The translations under genes were made by a program, and so were the position numbers. Positions 52,220 to 60,956 of a stretch of DNA of 64,000 nt are shown here, piece by piece. Every line of letters starts with the position of its first letter. The first letter of the stretch is position 1. The DNA comes from Blastopirellula marina DSM 3645. Lineage in GTDB: Bacteria; Planctomycetota; Planctomycetia; Pirellulales; Pirellulaceae. Where the stretch lies: contig NZ_CH672376.1 of assembly GCF_000153105.1 (NCBI RefSeq), positions 3,885,739-3,949,738 of the forward strand, read 5' to 3'. The notes beneath the pieces are model-generated. The model was not told the origin of the DNA, searched no databases, and saw only the letters and a program-made list of their open reading frames with translations.

Positions 52220-53097
52220 TATGCGGTCCGCTGCAGAAAGGATTCGACCAACGGAATGATGCGCTCGTGTGCGTCTTCCACCACATAGTGGCCAGCGTCG
52301 TCAAACACATGCGATTCGGCCTGAGGCCAATACGATTGAAATCGCTTCAGACATTCCAGCGTAAAGCACCAATCCTGCGCGCCCCAGATCATCTGAATCG
52401 GCTTCTGCTGCAGGTCCGGCAGATGCTGTTCGAGATGCTGAAGCGTCGCGTAGGTCGGATGGCGCGGAGAAAGCGGAATATCCCCGACAAACCGCGAAAT
52501 CGCGACGCGGTTCGCCCAGCTATCGTATGGCGCAAGCAGTCCCGCTGTTACCTCCGGCGTCATTCGCTCTGGCTTTTCGGTCGCCATCGTAATCGCCGCG
52601 CGAGCGAACAAATTCAATCCGCGCATCGCGGCGTTACCAATCACCGGCGCGCGACACGCGAAGATTCGCCACGGCACGTACGGCGGCGGAAAGGCCCCGG
52701 TATTGAACAAGATCAGTCGCTCAAAGCGCTCTGGCTGGCGAACGGCGGCGCCCAGTCCAATCGCGCCTCCCCAGTCATGCACGGCCAGCGTCACGTCGCG
52801 CAAATCCAATCGCTCGAGAAACCGCGTCAGGTTGTCGATATGCTGCTCGAGCGTGTACTCGTAGTTCTGCGGCTTGTCGCTCAGCCCGCAACCGATGTGA
52901 TCAACCGCCAGCGTGCGATGACTCCCCCGAAACGCCTGGATCAAGTTCCGCCAATAGAACGACCAGGTCGGGTTCCCATGCACAAACAGAATCGGTTTTC
53001 CCGCTCCTTCGTCAACGTAGTGATATCGTTGACCATCAAGGTCGAGCGTATGGGAGGCGAAAGGATAGAGCTTCCGCCAATCGGCCGGCGCGAGCAT
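52219..53097 (-). CDS. Haloalkane-dehalogenase-like alpha/beta hydrolase
   Basis: 292 residues. Oxyanion/halide motif FVHGNPTWSFYWRN (N42), nucleophile elbow AVHDWGGAIGLG (D108, with halide-binding W109) and catalytic H270 (DDAGHYVVED). An aspartate nucleophile with Trp next to it is the hallmark of haloalkane dehalogenases; the related OleB beta-lactone decarboxylases share it, so the substrate is open. No signal peptide, so cytoplasmic. It overlaps the CitG-like gene by one base and is the first gene of a three-gene unit, perhaps only sharing transcription. Confidence 0.87.
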   Translation of the reverse strand: MLAPADWRKLYPFASHTLDLDGQRYHYVDEGAGKPILFVHGNPTWSFYWRNLIQAFRGSHRTLAVDHIGCGLSDKPQNYEYTLEQHIDNLTRFLERLDLRDVTLAVHDWGGAIGLGAAVRQPERFERLILFNTGAFPPPYVPWRIFACRAPVIGNAAMRGLNLFARAAITMATEKPERMTPEVTAGLLAPYDSWANRVAISRFVGDIPLSPRHPTYATLQHLEQHLPDLQQKPIQMIWGAQDWCFTLECLKRFQSYWPQAESHVFDDAGHYVVEDAHERIIPLVESFLQRTA

Positions 53098-53187
53098 ACA
53101 GGCAATCAGCTAATCAGGGTGAAAACCCCGATTATACAAGAGAATCGCCCTGGAATGTCACCTCCTAGCGACGACGCCGCAACGCGG

Positions 53188-54741
53188 CTACGGAGCATTG
53201 GCTCGCTCGAAGATATCACGCCAGAAATCCCTCGATTCGCGGTGCATTTCTAGAATCTCGTTCCGTTGGTCCCCAGCTTCCAGCTGAATCGCCGCCGCTC
53301 GCTCAAATACCCAATCGTAGAAGAACTGGGCCGACGTCTTGCTGATCCGCGGCTGATCCCCGATCTGAACGTAGTACGGCCCGGTCAGCGCGAACCGGTA
53401 GGTCTCGGGCACTTCGGCCACCGCGCGGACCAAAAACCAACCGCTTTCGTCAAAATGAATCTTCGGCAGTCGTCCTTGGTTTTTGACCAAGTCGTCCAGC
53501 CGCACTTCATGTTCGACCTGGCCATTTTTCAGGACTTCGAGATAGGCGATCTTGTCGCGCGTTCCCAGATTCAACGCTACTTCGATTTCCAGGGATTCCC
53601 CTGCGGACGCCGTAAATACGTCCCCCGGCAATCGATTCTCGACAAAGGGGCGAATCATCGGGCCGTTGGTCACCATCACGCGACCGGCCGCCAACTCGCG
53701 CCACCAAGCGTCATACGAAAACTCGCCGTCCAAGTGAACATAGACTCGGTTGTAGCCCGGCGGATTGCTCGTTGCGCCCGATCCGCTGGCCGCTGAAGGG
53801 GGAATCCGTATCCCGCAGTTGAGCAAATGAAAGTAGATCTGCTGCGCCCAGCGTGCTCTCCCCTGCGCCCCGCGATACAACAAACGATCGGCCGGGCGAG
53901 AACCGGGCGCCGGTTTCGCCGCCCCCCCCTTGCTCTCTAACTCTGGCCCAGCGATCACCACCGAGTCGACCGCGTCCTGGGCGATCCACAGCGGCAAGTC
54001 CCAGGCGGTCGCGTCCGCCGCGCGATGCACACGAGCGTTACTCTTCAACTCGTTGACGAAACTGAGCGTCGACGGATATTCAGGTTTTGCCGATTGCACC
54101 GCTAGCGGCGCGTCGACATTGGCGAAGATCATTCGCCCCCCTGCTCTTTCGTCACGACCACCCAACCGCCACCAGGCGCGGTCGCCGCCGAAGATCGCCA
54201 GCGGATCGCCGACCGGTTTTCCTTCATAGGCGTTTTGCTTGTTATCCCACGCATGATTGACCGCGACATGTAGATCTTCGGCCAGCATCAGCGTCTCGAT
54301 GTCAATCTCGCCGCGCTGCACAAATAGATCCCCCGACCACCAGCCGTCGGCCGCCATATCGACAAAGCGGGTCATCTCTAGCGTGGTGTTATCTTCGTCA
54401 CCGCTCTTCAGCTCGAAATAGCCGGAGCGCGTGCGATACTCAGGACCGGTCTCCATTTCAAACGTATATCGCCCCGGCGCGAGCTCTAGATGCAATTCAC
54501 CGGTGAACGAAAAGTGATCGTCCAGATTGGGAACGCCTGGTATCCGCTGGCGATTGCCGCGGGGATTGACCAGATGCATCCGCGCACTGAGCGGAGCCTT
54601 CGTCTCGGAATCGACCACTTTCAGATGCAACACTCCCTTTGCCGCCTGCGCAGAGGAAGCGGCAAGACACGCTGATGCGCCGATCAGGATCATCGTCAAT
54701 CGCACTAGATTCCGCAGTTTCCGCACGTCGCCGCCAACCAT
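53188..54741 (-). CDS. Secreted CehA/McbA-like (PHP-related) protein
   Basis: 517 residues with a signal peptide (about 13-33, LTMILIGASACLAASSAQAA). An N-terminal beta domain (KGVLHLKVVDSETKAPLSAR) is followed by MAADGWWSGDLFVQRGEIDI, similar to the start of CehA/McbA metallohydrolases (where it reads GxxxGDxHxH), but the histidine pair is replaced (DLFVQRGE), so metal binding and catalysis are doubtful. WWRELAAGRVMVTNGPMIRP is the conserved later motif (usual GxxxxTNGP). The C-terminal part is beta-rich. Probably a non-catalytic member in the periplasm or outside; function unknown. Single gene, divergent from nothing nearby. Confidence 0.72.
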   Translation of the reverse strand: MVGGDVRKLRNLVRLTMILIGASACLAASSAQAAKGVLHLKVVDSETKAPLSARMHLVNPRGNRQRIPGVPNLDDHFSFTGELHLELAPGRYTFEMETGPEYRTRSGYFELKSGDEDNTTLEMTRFVDMAADGWWSGDLFVQRGEIDIETLMLAEDLHVAVNHAWDNKQNAYEGKPVGDPLAIFGGDRAWWRLGGRDERAGGRMIFANVDAPLAVQSAKPEYPSTLSFVNELKSNARVHRAADATAWDLPLWIAQDAVDSVVIAGPELESKGGAAKPAPGSRPADRLLYRGAQGRARWAQQIYFHLLNCGIRIPPSAASGSGATSNPPGYNRVYVHLDGEFSYDAWWRELAAGRVMVTNGPMIRPFVENRLPGDVFTASAGESLEIEVALNLGTRDKIAYLEVLKNGQVEHEVRLDDLVKNQGRLPKIHFDESGWFLVRAVAEVPETYRFALTGPYYVQIGDQPRISKTSAQFFYDWVFERAAAIQLEAGDQRNEILEMHRESRDFWRDIFERANAP

Positions 54742-56018
54742 AAGAAGGATCGATTCAGACCATATCGTTCAATCCTACCCCAAAAATAAGCGATCGCGTC
54801 CTGGTGTGACGGTTATCCCACACGATAACGAAGCCGATCTCCGCCGATACGACTTTGATTGAGCGCGAGACGCGTTCAAAGCGAACGCTTGGCCGATCAC
54901 CAAAGCGCCCCCCCTCGGGTTGAATGAGTCGGCACATTATTTGCTAACCCAGGGTGCGAGTTACATTAATAAGTGTTCATGTAGGGGGCGCGTAAACAGT
55001 GCGAATTAGCGCCTCCAATCACACTCGTTTGCCTCGCGAATTCGGGCGGCTATCAAGGCCCGTAGGAAGGTGAAATGAAGCGATCGTTTCAGCCCTTTCC
55101 CCCAAGCCGCCGATGGTGAAATAGCAGCGAGCTGACGTGGCTCTCCACGCACGCATCAAGTAGCGCGATGCGGACCACGTCGCTCATCCTCACCGCCTTC
55201 GTCGAAGGCTTGGCAACACGCCGTCTCTAGCCGATTCGAGCACCGCCGTCAGCTCGCCATTTTAGCGAAAAACGCCTATACGTCTCGCACATTCAGCGTC
55301 ATGACCGCTTGCGTTTGGCGCTTCCTTCCTGGCAACACAAACCATTGTCTTAGGTCTCGCTGATCCGGTCTAGAGACAATTTTGATCGGCGCTTTTCCAC
55401 CTCCTTTTTCGAGGTCGACTTAGCGTGACGGGATTGAATTTGGGGCGAGCTATCGACGCTGTTTTCAGAATCTTTTTCCCCTGATTTTGAGCTTGCCCAG
55501 GAGACGCATCCGCGACCAGATTTTGAGCGTGAAATCGAACCGTCAAAGCAGGTCAAATTGGCCGCCGATCGCGCTGAGCGACTACGGACAGTCGCAGTTG
55601 CCGTCATTCATATCGTGCGATAATAATCCCTAATAGCAGGTAACAAATCATCCTCGACGCAGGGACAACATTAGAGTGATCCGCGATTCCAGATTGGGCG
55701 TTCCTGACGCTTCGTCTCGAGCAGAAACAATCCGCGTCGCAGCCAAACGGCATAGCGTCCCGCCTTTAACGCCCCGCTATAGCGGCATGCCTAATATGCG
55801 AATTTCGTTTGTCCCCCCGAGGCGGACACGCCATCGCGGCCTGCTGACCAGGAGCCATCCCTACGGTCTCTGTCAGAATTTATGAATCCTTGAAAACCAG
55901 GGTCAATTTGACCCGTTGGGACATTACTTTCTTCTCGTTTCGGAACAGATAGCGATATCCCCAACAATTGTTCTTCGGGCCTTTCCAGGCTGGTAACTTA
56001 GAGGTACGCACGAGCAAT
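54742..56018. other. 1.28-kb region without convincing genes
   Basis: Short frames at 55350-55607 (minus, Ser/Arg-rich) and 55676-55885 (plus) show no motifs and poor codon pattern. The only marked element is a near-perfect 15-base palindrome at 55900-55914 upstream of the efflux genes. Decayed genes are possible but I could not identify any. Confidence 0.45.
55900..55914 (+). promoter_or_regulatory. Palindrome, possible operator of the efflux operon
   Basis: GGGTCAATTTGACCC: seven-base arms GGGTCAA/TTGACCC around one base, 104 bases upstream of the adaptor start. TetR- or MarR-type repressors of RND pumps bind such sites. No regulator gene is adjacent. Confidence 0.4.
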
Positions 56019-57188
56019 ATGAAAATCTCCGCGATTGCAGCCGTCATCTTGGCGCTGGTTTCTCTTTCTCTGTCCGGCTGCGAGTCGCAGACGGCCGAGT
56101 CGCACGAAGCCGCGCATTCTGAAACGCCAGAAGCGTCGCATGGCCAGGCCCATGGCGAGTCGCACGAAGAGGGACACCATGAACATGTCATTCTGGTCAC
56201 CAGCCCGCTCCGCAAAGATGTGATCAGTACGCAACAGTACGTCTGCCAGATCCACTCGTGCCAACACATCGAAGTTCGCGCCTTAGAAGGTGGATATCTG
56301 GAAGAGATTCGCGTCAACGAAGGTCAAGCGGTGAAGAAGGGGGATCTGATGTTCAAGATCTTGCCGACCCTTTTTCAAGCCAAACTCAACGCCGAGGTCG
56401 CCGAGGCCAACCGAATCGGCATCGAGCTGAAAAACGCGCAAACGCTCAATCAAAAAGGGATCGTCTCGCCGCAGGAACTCGCGATCAAACAAGCCGAACT
56501 CGCGAAGGCCCAAGCCAAAGTTGAACTGGCGCGAGCCGAGTTGGACTTCACCAACGTGACCGCGCCTTTCGACGGGATTGTCGATCGCCAGCACTGCCAG
56601 CTGGGAAGCTTGATTGAAGATGGAGACGTGCTCACCACGTTCTCCGACAATAGCGTGATGTGGGTTTACTTTAACGTGCCTGAGTCGCGTTACCTCGAAT
56701 ACAAGTCGGATCTCGACGACAACCCGAGCGCCGATCCGCTGCAGATCGAACTGAAGCTGGCCAACGGCAAGGTCTTCCCCCAGCCGGGAAAGATTGGCGC
56801 GATCGAAGCGGACTTCAACAACACGACCGGCAATATTGCGTTTCGCGCGGACTTCGATAACCCGAAGGGCCTGCTGCGTAACGGCCAAACCGGCACCATC
56901 TTGATCCACCGCACGCTGAAGGACGTGATTGTCATCCCACAACGAGCGACTTACGAGATTCTCGCCAAGCGGTACGCTTTCGTCGTCGACAAAGACAACG
57001 TTGTTCACCAGCGCGACCTCACGATCGAAAGCGAACAGGATGACATCTTTGTGATCAGAGAGGGACTCGAAGAGGGTGACAAGATCATCCTCGAAGGGAT
57101 TCGACAGGTTCGCGATGGCGACAAGATCGAATTCAAGTACACCGCTCCTGAAGAAGTTCTTGGCCACTTGAAGTACCACGCAGAATAG
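56019..57188 (+). CDS. RND efflux periplasmic adaptor (membrane fusion) lipoprotein
   Basis: I start it at the ATG at 56019 (389 residues): it gives a lipoprotein signal AVILALVSLSLSGC with the lipobox LSGC (Cys20). Residues about 25-62 are His/Glu/Ser-rich (ESHEAAHSETPEASHGQAHG), possibly metal binding. Then come the lipoyl half-motifs (VRALEGGYLEEIRVNEGQAV; FTNVTAPFDGIVDRQHCQLG), the coiled-coil hairpin between them (LNAEVAEANRIGIELKNAQT), and the beta-barrel (MWVYFNVPESRYLEY, RNGQTGTILIHRTLKDVIVI). It links the inner-membrane pump to an outer-membrane channel. The pump gene starts 13 bases after the stop. No outer-membrane channel gene is nearby. Confidence 0.92.
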   Translation: MKISAIAAVILALVSLSLSGCESQTAESHEAAHSETPEASHGQAHGESHEEGHHEHVILVTSPLRKDVISTQQYVCQIHSCQHIEVRALEGGYLEEIRVNEGQAVKKGDLMFKILPTLFQAKLNAEVAEANRIGIELKNAQTLNQKGIVSPQELAIKQAELAKAQAKVELARAELDFTNVTAPFDGIVDRQHCQLGSLIEDGDVLTTFSDNSVMWVYFNVPESRYLEYKSDLDDNPSADPLQIELKLANGKVFPQPGKIGAIEADFNNTTGNIAFRADFDNPKGLLRNGQTGTILIHRTLKDVIVIPQRATYEILAKRYAFVVDKDNVVHQRDLTIESEQDDIFVIREGLEEGDKIILEGIRQVRDGDKIEFKYTAPEEVLGHLKYHAE

Positions 57189-57201
57189 GCAGCCCCAGGT
57201 C

Positions 57202-60200
57202 ATGTTTTCCAAATTTCTCCATCGACCGGCGCTGGCGATCGTCATCTCTCTGCTCATTTTGTTTATGGGCGGATTGGCGATTACCTCTCTGCCGATCTCG
57301 CAGTTTCCGTCGGTCGCGCCGCCCAGCGTGGTGGTCTCGGTCTCTTTTCCCGGGGCCAGCGCCAAGATTCTGGTCAACTCGACGCTCGTGATTATGGAAC
57401 GAGCGATCAACGGCGTGCCGAACATGCGGTACATGACTTCCGCCGCGACCAGCGCCGGCGAAGCGTCGATCATGATCACGTTCGAGCCGGGCACCGACCC
57501 CAACGTCGCGGTTTTGAACGTCAACAACCGCATCCAGATGATCAAGAATCAGCTTCCTCCGATCGTCGAGCGCGAGGGCATCATCGTCATGCAGAACATG
57601 ACGTCGATGCTGATGTACGTGAACGTTTACAGCAAAGACCCCAACCACGATCAGAACTTTCTTTACAACTACGTCAGCGCCAATCTCTTGCCCGAGATTC
57701 AGCGCGTCCGCGGCGTCGGTCGCGCCAAGATCCTCGGCAACCGCGCCTATGCGATGCGCGTCGAGTTAGATCTGGACCGCATGCGCGCCTATAACGTCTC
57801 CTCCGCCGACATCATGGAGATGATCAAAGAACAAAGCATCATCGGTTCGCCGGGTCGATTGGGCCAAGCGACCGGAACGACATCGCAAACTATCGAATAC
57901 GTGATGACCTGGGTCGGACGCTATGACAAGCCGGAACAGTACGCCGATATCATCTTAAGAGAAAACGAAAAAGGAGAGATCCTGCGGCTCAAGGATGTCG
58001 CCAAGGTCTCGCTCGGCTCTTCGTTCTATGACCTCTATTCCGATATCGACGGTCTCCCTTCCGCTTCGATCGTGCTCAAGCAAACTCCTGGATCGAACGC
58101 CGCGGACGTGATTGAGCAGGTCAAGGACTTGCTGAAAGAGTTCAAAGCGGAGTCGTTCCCGCCGGGCATGGACTATGCGGTCAGCTACGACGTTTCCAGC
58201 TTTTTGGACGCGTCGATCGAGAAGGTGCTGCACACGCTGTTTGAAGCGTTCATCCTCGTTTCATTGGTGGTCTACCTGTTCCTCGGCGACTTCCGTAGCA
58301 CGCTCATTCCCACGCTGGCCGTTCCGGTGTCGTTGATCGGAACGTTCTTCTTCATGAGCATGTTCGGGATGTCGATCAACCTGATTACGCTCTTTGCGTT
58401 GGTGCTGGCGATCGGCGTGGTCGTCGACGACGCGATCGTGGTGGTCGAAGCCGTGCACGCCAAGATGCACGAGAAACACCTCTCTCCGTATCTGGCGACC
58501 AAAGAAGTGGTCGGCGAGATCAGCGGCGCCATTATCGCGATTACGTTGGTGATGACCTCGGTGTTTATTCCGGTCTGCTTTATGCCTGGGGCGGTCGGCG
58601 TGTTTTATCGCCAGTTCGCGCTTACCATGGCGATGTCGATCGTGCTCTCCGGCATCGTGGCTCTGACGCTGACGCCGGTGCTGTGTGCCATGATTTTGAA
58701 GCCCCACGCCAAAGCCGGCGACAAGCAAACCGGCTTGATTGGTTTTGTGAATCGGCTCATCAAGCGGGTCGCCGGCCCCTCCGCCAACATCGTGCGGCTG
58801 GTGCTGTCGGCGCTTCTCGGCTTGGCCGTTGGATACGGCGTCTACGAACTGCTGCATGTTGAGTTCGTTCACGAACTGGTCTCGGAACAGTTGCCGCTGA
58901 CGCAACAACGGATGATGATTATCGCCGGCGTCATCGCCGTGCTGGCCATCTTCACATTTCGCTCGATGTTCTCGGGAAGTGAGCCCGGCGAAGCGAAGAA
59001 ACGCGGGCCGCTCGGCATCTTTTTGCATTACTTCGACCGCGGCGTCGAAATGGTGACCGGGGGCTACGTCGGCATCGTGAGCCTGATCGTCACTCGACGT
59101 TTGGTGACCATGATTGTTATTGGCGCTTTTAGCTACGGCATCTTGGTGGTGAACCAGGTTCTTCCTTCCGGCTTTATTCCGCTGGAAGATCAAGGAGTTA
59201 TCTACGGGATCATTCAGACTCCTCCCGGCTCGACGCTCGAATACACCAACTCGAAGGCGCACGAACTGCAGAAGATCTGTCAAGGGTTTGAAGAAGTCAC
59301 CTCGGTCACTTCGTTGGCTGGCTACGAAATCTTGACCGAAGGTCGCGGCTCCAACGCGGGTACCTGTCTGATCAACTTGAAGCCGTGGGCCGATCGTGAG
59401 CTGACCTCGAAAGAGATCATTGAAAGACTCGAGGAAAAAGGGCAGGAAATCGCCGACGTGAAGCTGGAGTTCTTTGAACCGCCCGCCGTTCCTGGGTTTG
59501 GCGCCGCCGGCGGTTTCTCGCTCTGCTTGCTCGACAAGACCAACAGCGGCAACTACGAAGCGTTCGGCGAAGTGACCGAGAACTTTTTGGCCGAGTTGGA
59601 CAAACGAAAGGAACTGAAGGGTATCTTCACGTTCTTCGCCAGCAACTATCCGCAGTACGAAATCATCATCGACAATGACGTGGCCATGCAGAAAGGGGTG
59701 ACGATCGCCGACGCGATGGACAACCTCTCGATCGTTGTGGGCAGCACCTGGGAACAAGGCTTCATTCGTTTCGGCCAGTTCTATAAGGTCTACGTCCAAG
59801 CGGCTCCCGAGTTCCGGCGGTACCCCGAAGACTTGGAGAACATGTTCGTCAAGAACGACGAAGGAGAAATGGTCCCCTACTCTTCGTTCATGAAGCTCGA
59901 AAAGCTGCAGGGCATGAACGAAATCAACCGCTACAATCTTTACACGACCGCGATCATCCAGGGTGCTCCCGCGAATGGGTATAGCAGTGGTCAAGCGATC
60001 GCGGCGATTCAGGAAGTCGCCGAACAGACGTTGCCCCATGGTTATGGCATCGGTTGGCAAGGTCTCTCGTATGACGAAGCCAGCAAGGGGAACACGGCGA
60101 TCTACATTTTCATCGTCGTCGTGATCTTCGTCTACTTGGTTCTGGTCGGTCAGTACGAAAGTTTCCTCCTGCCGTTGGCGGTGCTCGCTTCGTTGCCGGT

Positions 60201-60717
60201 CGGCTTGTTCGGCTCGTTTTTGATGCTCAAAGCGATGGGACTTGCCAATGACGTCTACTGTCAGATTGGTCTGGTCATGTTGGTCGGTCTGTTGGGTAAG
60301 AATGCGATTTTGATCATCGAATTCGCCGTCCAAAGGCGCCACGAAGGGTTGAGCCTGCGAGATGCGGCGATCGAGGGGGGTAATCTCCGCTTCCGCCCGA
60401 TCGTGATGACCTCGTTCGCGTTCATCGCCGGTCTGATTCCGTTGGTGCGTGCGACCGGTCCCGGAGCGATCGGAAACCGAACCATCGGCACCACAGCGGT
60501 CGGCGGCATGCTCATGGGCACGCTGATCGGCGTCGTGGTCATACCGGGTCTGTACTACCTGTTCGCGAAAATCTCGGACGGTAAGAAGCTGATCCGTGAT
60601 GAACATGACGACCCGTTAAGTGAGATCCTCGAGCGCCACGACGGGCACGGCCATAGCACCGACGACGATGATTCCGATGAAGATGAATCACCGGAAGCGG
60701 AGTCGCCGGCCCATTAA
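57202..60717 (+). CDS. RND efflux pump, HAE1 (AcrB-like) family, with extra membrane insert
   Basis: 1171 residues against about 1030-1050 for AcrB. The proton-relay pair D409-D410 is in LAIGVVVDDAIVVVEAVHAK; the second repeat has QIGLVMLVGLLGKNAILIIE, with the relay lysine. An insert at about 505-605, between TM6 and TM7 where AcrB has a short linker, holds two further hydrophobic helices (528-551 IVRLVLSALLGLAVGYGVYE; 570-590 RMMIIAGVIAVLAIFTF). The C-terminal 35 residues are acidic and His-rich (HDGHGHSTDDDDSDEDESPE). It works as a trimer driven by protons; substrates are unknown. A 781-codon frame on the opposite strand is a GC-driven shadow. Confidence 0.94.
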   Translation: MFSKFLHRPALAIVISLLILFMGGLAITSLPISQFPSVAPPSVVVSVSFPGASAKILVNSTLVIMERAINGVPNMRYMTSAATSAGEASIMITFEPGTDPNVAVLNVNNRIQMIKNQLPPIVEREGIIVMQNMTSMLMYVNVYSKDPNHDQNFLYNYVSANLLPEIQRVRGVGRAKILGNRAYAMRVELDLDRMRAYNVSSADIMEMIKEQSIIGSPGRLGQATGTTSQTIEYVMTWVGRYDKPEQYADIILRENEKGEILRLKDVAKVSLGSSFYDLYSDIDGLPSASIVLKQTPGSNAADVIEQVKDLLKEFKAESFPPGMDYAVSYDVSSFLDASIEKVLHTLFEAFILVSLVVYLFLGDFRSTLIPTLAVPVSLIGTFFFMSMFGMSINLITLFALVLAIGVVVDDAIVVVEAVHAKMHEKHLSPYLATKEVVGEISGAIIAITLVMTSVFIPVCFMPGAVGVFYRQFALTMAMSIVLSGIVALTLTPVLCAMILKPHAKAGDKQTGLIGFVNRLIKRVAGPSANIVRLVLSALLGLAVGYGVYELLHVEFVHELVSEQLPLTQQRMMIIAGVIAVLAIFTFRSMFSGSEPGEAKKRGPLGIFLHYFDRGVEMVTGGYVGIVSLIVTRRLVTMIVIGAFSYGILVVNQVLPSGFIPLEDQGVIYGIIQTPPGSTLEYTNSKAHELQKICQGFEEVTSVTSLAGYEILTEGRGSNAGTCLINLKPWADRELTSKEIIERLEEKGQEIADVKLEFFEPPAVPGFGAAGGFSLCLLDKTNSGNYEAFGEVTENFLAELDKRKELKGIFTFFASNYPQYEIIIDNDVAMQKGVTIADAMDNLSIVVGSTWEQGFIRFGQFYKVYVQAAPEFRRYPEDLENMFVKNDEGEMVPYSSFMKLEKLQGMNEINRYNLYTTAIIQGAPANGYSSGQAIAAIQEVAEQTLPHGYGIGWQGLSYDEASKGNTAIYIFIVVVIFVYLVLVGQYESFLLPLAVLASLPVGLFGSFLMLKAMGLANDVYCQIGLVMLVGLLGKNAILIIEFAVQRRHEGLSLRDAAIEGGNLRFRPIVMTSFAFIAGLIPLVRATGPGAIGNRTIGTTAVGGMLMGTLIGVVVIPGLYYLFAKISDGKKLIRDEHDDPLSEILERHDGHGHSTDDDDSDEDESPEAESPAH

Positions 60718-60731
60718 TCAACTCGCGCGAA

Positions 60732-60760
60732 AGCGACCCAGCGAACAGCGCTGGGTCGCT
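60732..60760 (+). terminator. Probable terminator of the efflux operon
   Basis: AGCGACCCAGCG (60732-60743) pairs with CGCTGGGTCGCT (60749-60760), a 12-bp perfect stem with a 5-base loop, 15 bases after the pump stop, followed by AGATTTTG. The U-run is short, so termination may be incomplete. Confidence 0.65.
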
Positions 60761-60793
60761 AGATTTTGCGAGCAGCGGACGTCTACCTCTTTT

Positions 60794-60947
60794 CGTCGCC
60801 CGAAGCGCCAGCAAGGGAAATGCGGTTGGATAAAATGCCTAATATCTAAATCCTAATGTCTAATGAACGAAGTAACGACTTAGTCGCTCGGGCTTCATTA
60901 GGCATTCTCGTGGTGGCCGCATTTCGCTCGCGCATCGGGCTACGAAG
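60794..60947. repeat. REP-like inverted pair between convergent genes
   Basis: 60794-60826 (CGTCGCCCGAAGCGCCAGCA, then AGGGAAATGCGGT) and 60913-60947 (GTGGCCGCATTTCGCTCGCG, then CATCGGGCTACGAAG) are inverted copies of the palindromic family found at 40.5 and 48.6-49.0 kb. Inside lie AATGCCTAAT (60835-60844) and ATTAGGCATT (60897-60906), also inverted. The whole 154-base unit can fold back and lies between the ends of the pump and DUF1552 genes, resembling a BIME or a short non-autonomous element. Confidence 0.65.
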
Positions 60948-60956
60948 AAACTTCGC

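Noticed and set aside
55350-55607. A minus-strand frame of 85 codons as a small gene
   Set aside because: Ser/Arg/Lys-rich, no motif, no start context, and the complementary strand is equally open.
56283-57545. A 420-codon minus-strand frame opposite the adaptor gene
   Set aside because: It spans the junction of two well-supported plus-strand genes and has no family features.
58261-60606. A 781-codon minus-strand frame opposite the RND pump
   Set aside because: Composition is His/Asp/Arg/Gln-rich without motifs, as expected for the antisense of a GC-rich gene; the sense frame is a clear RND pump.
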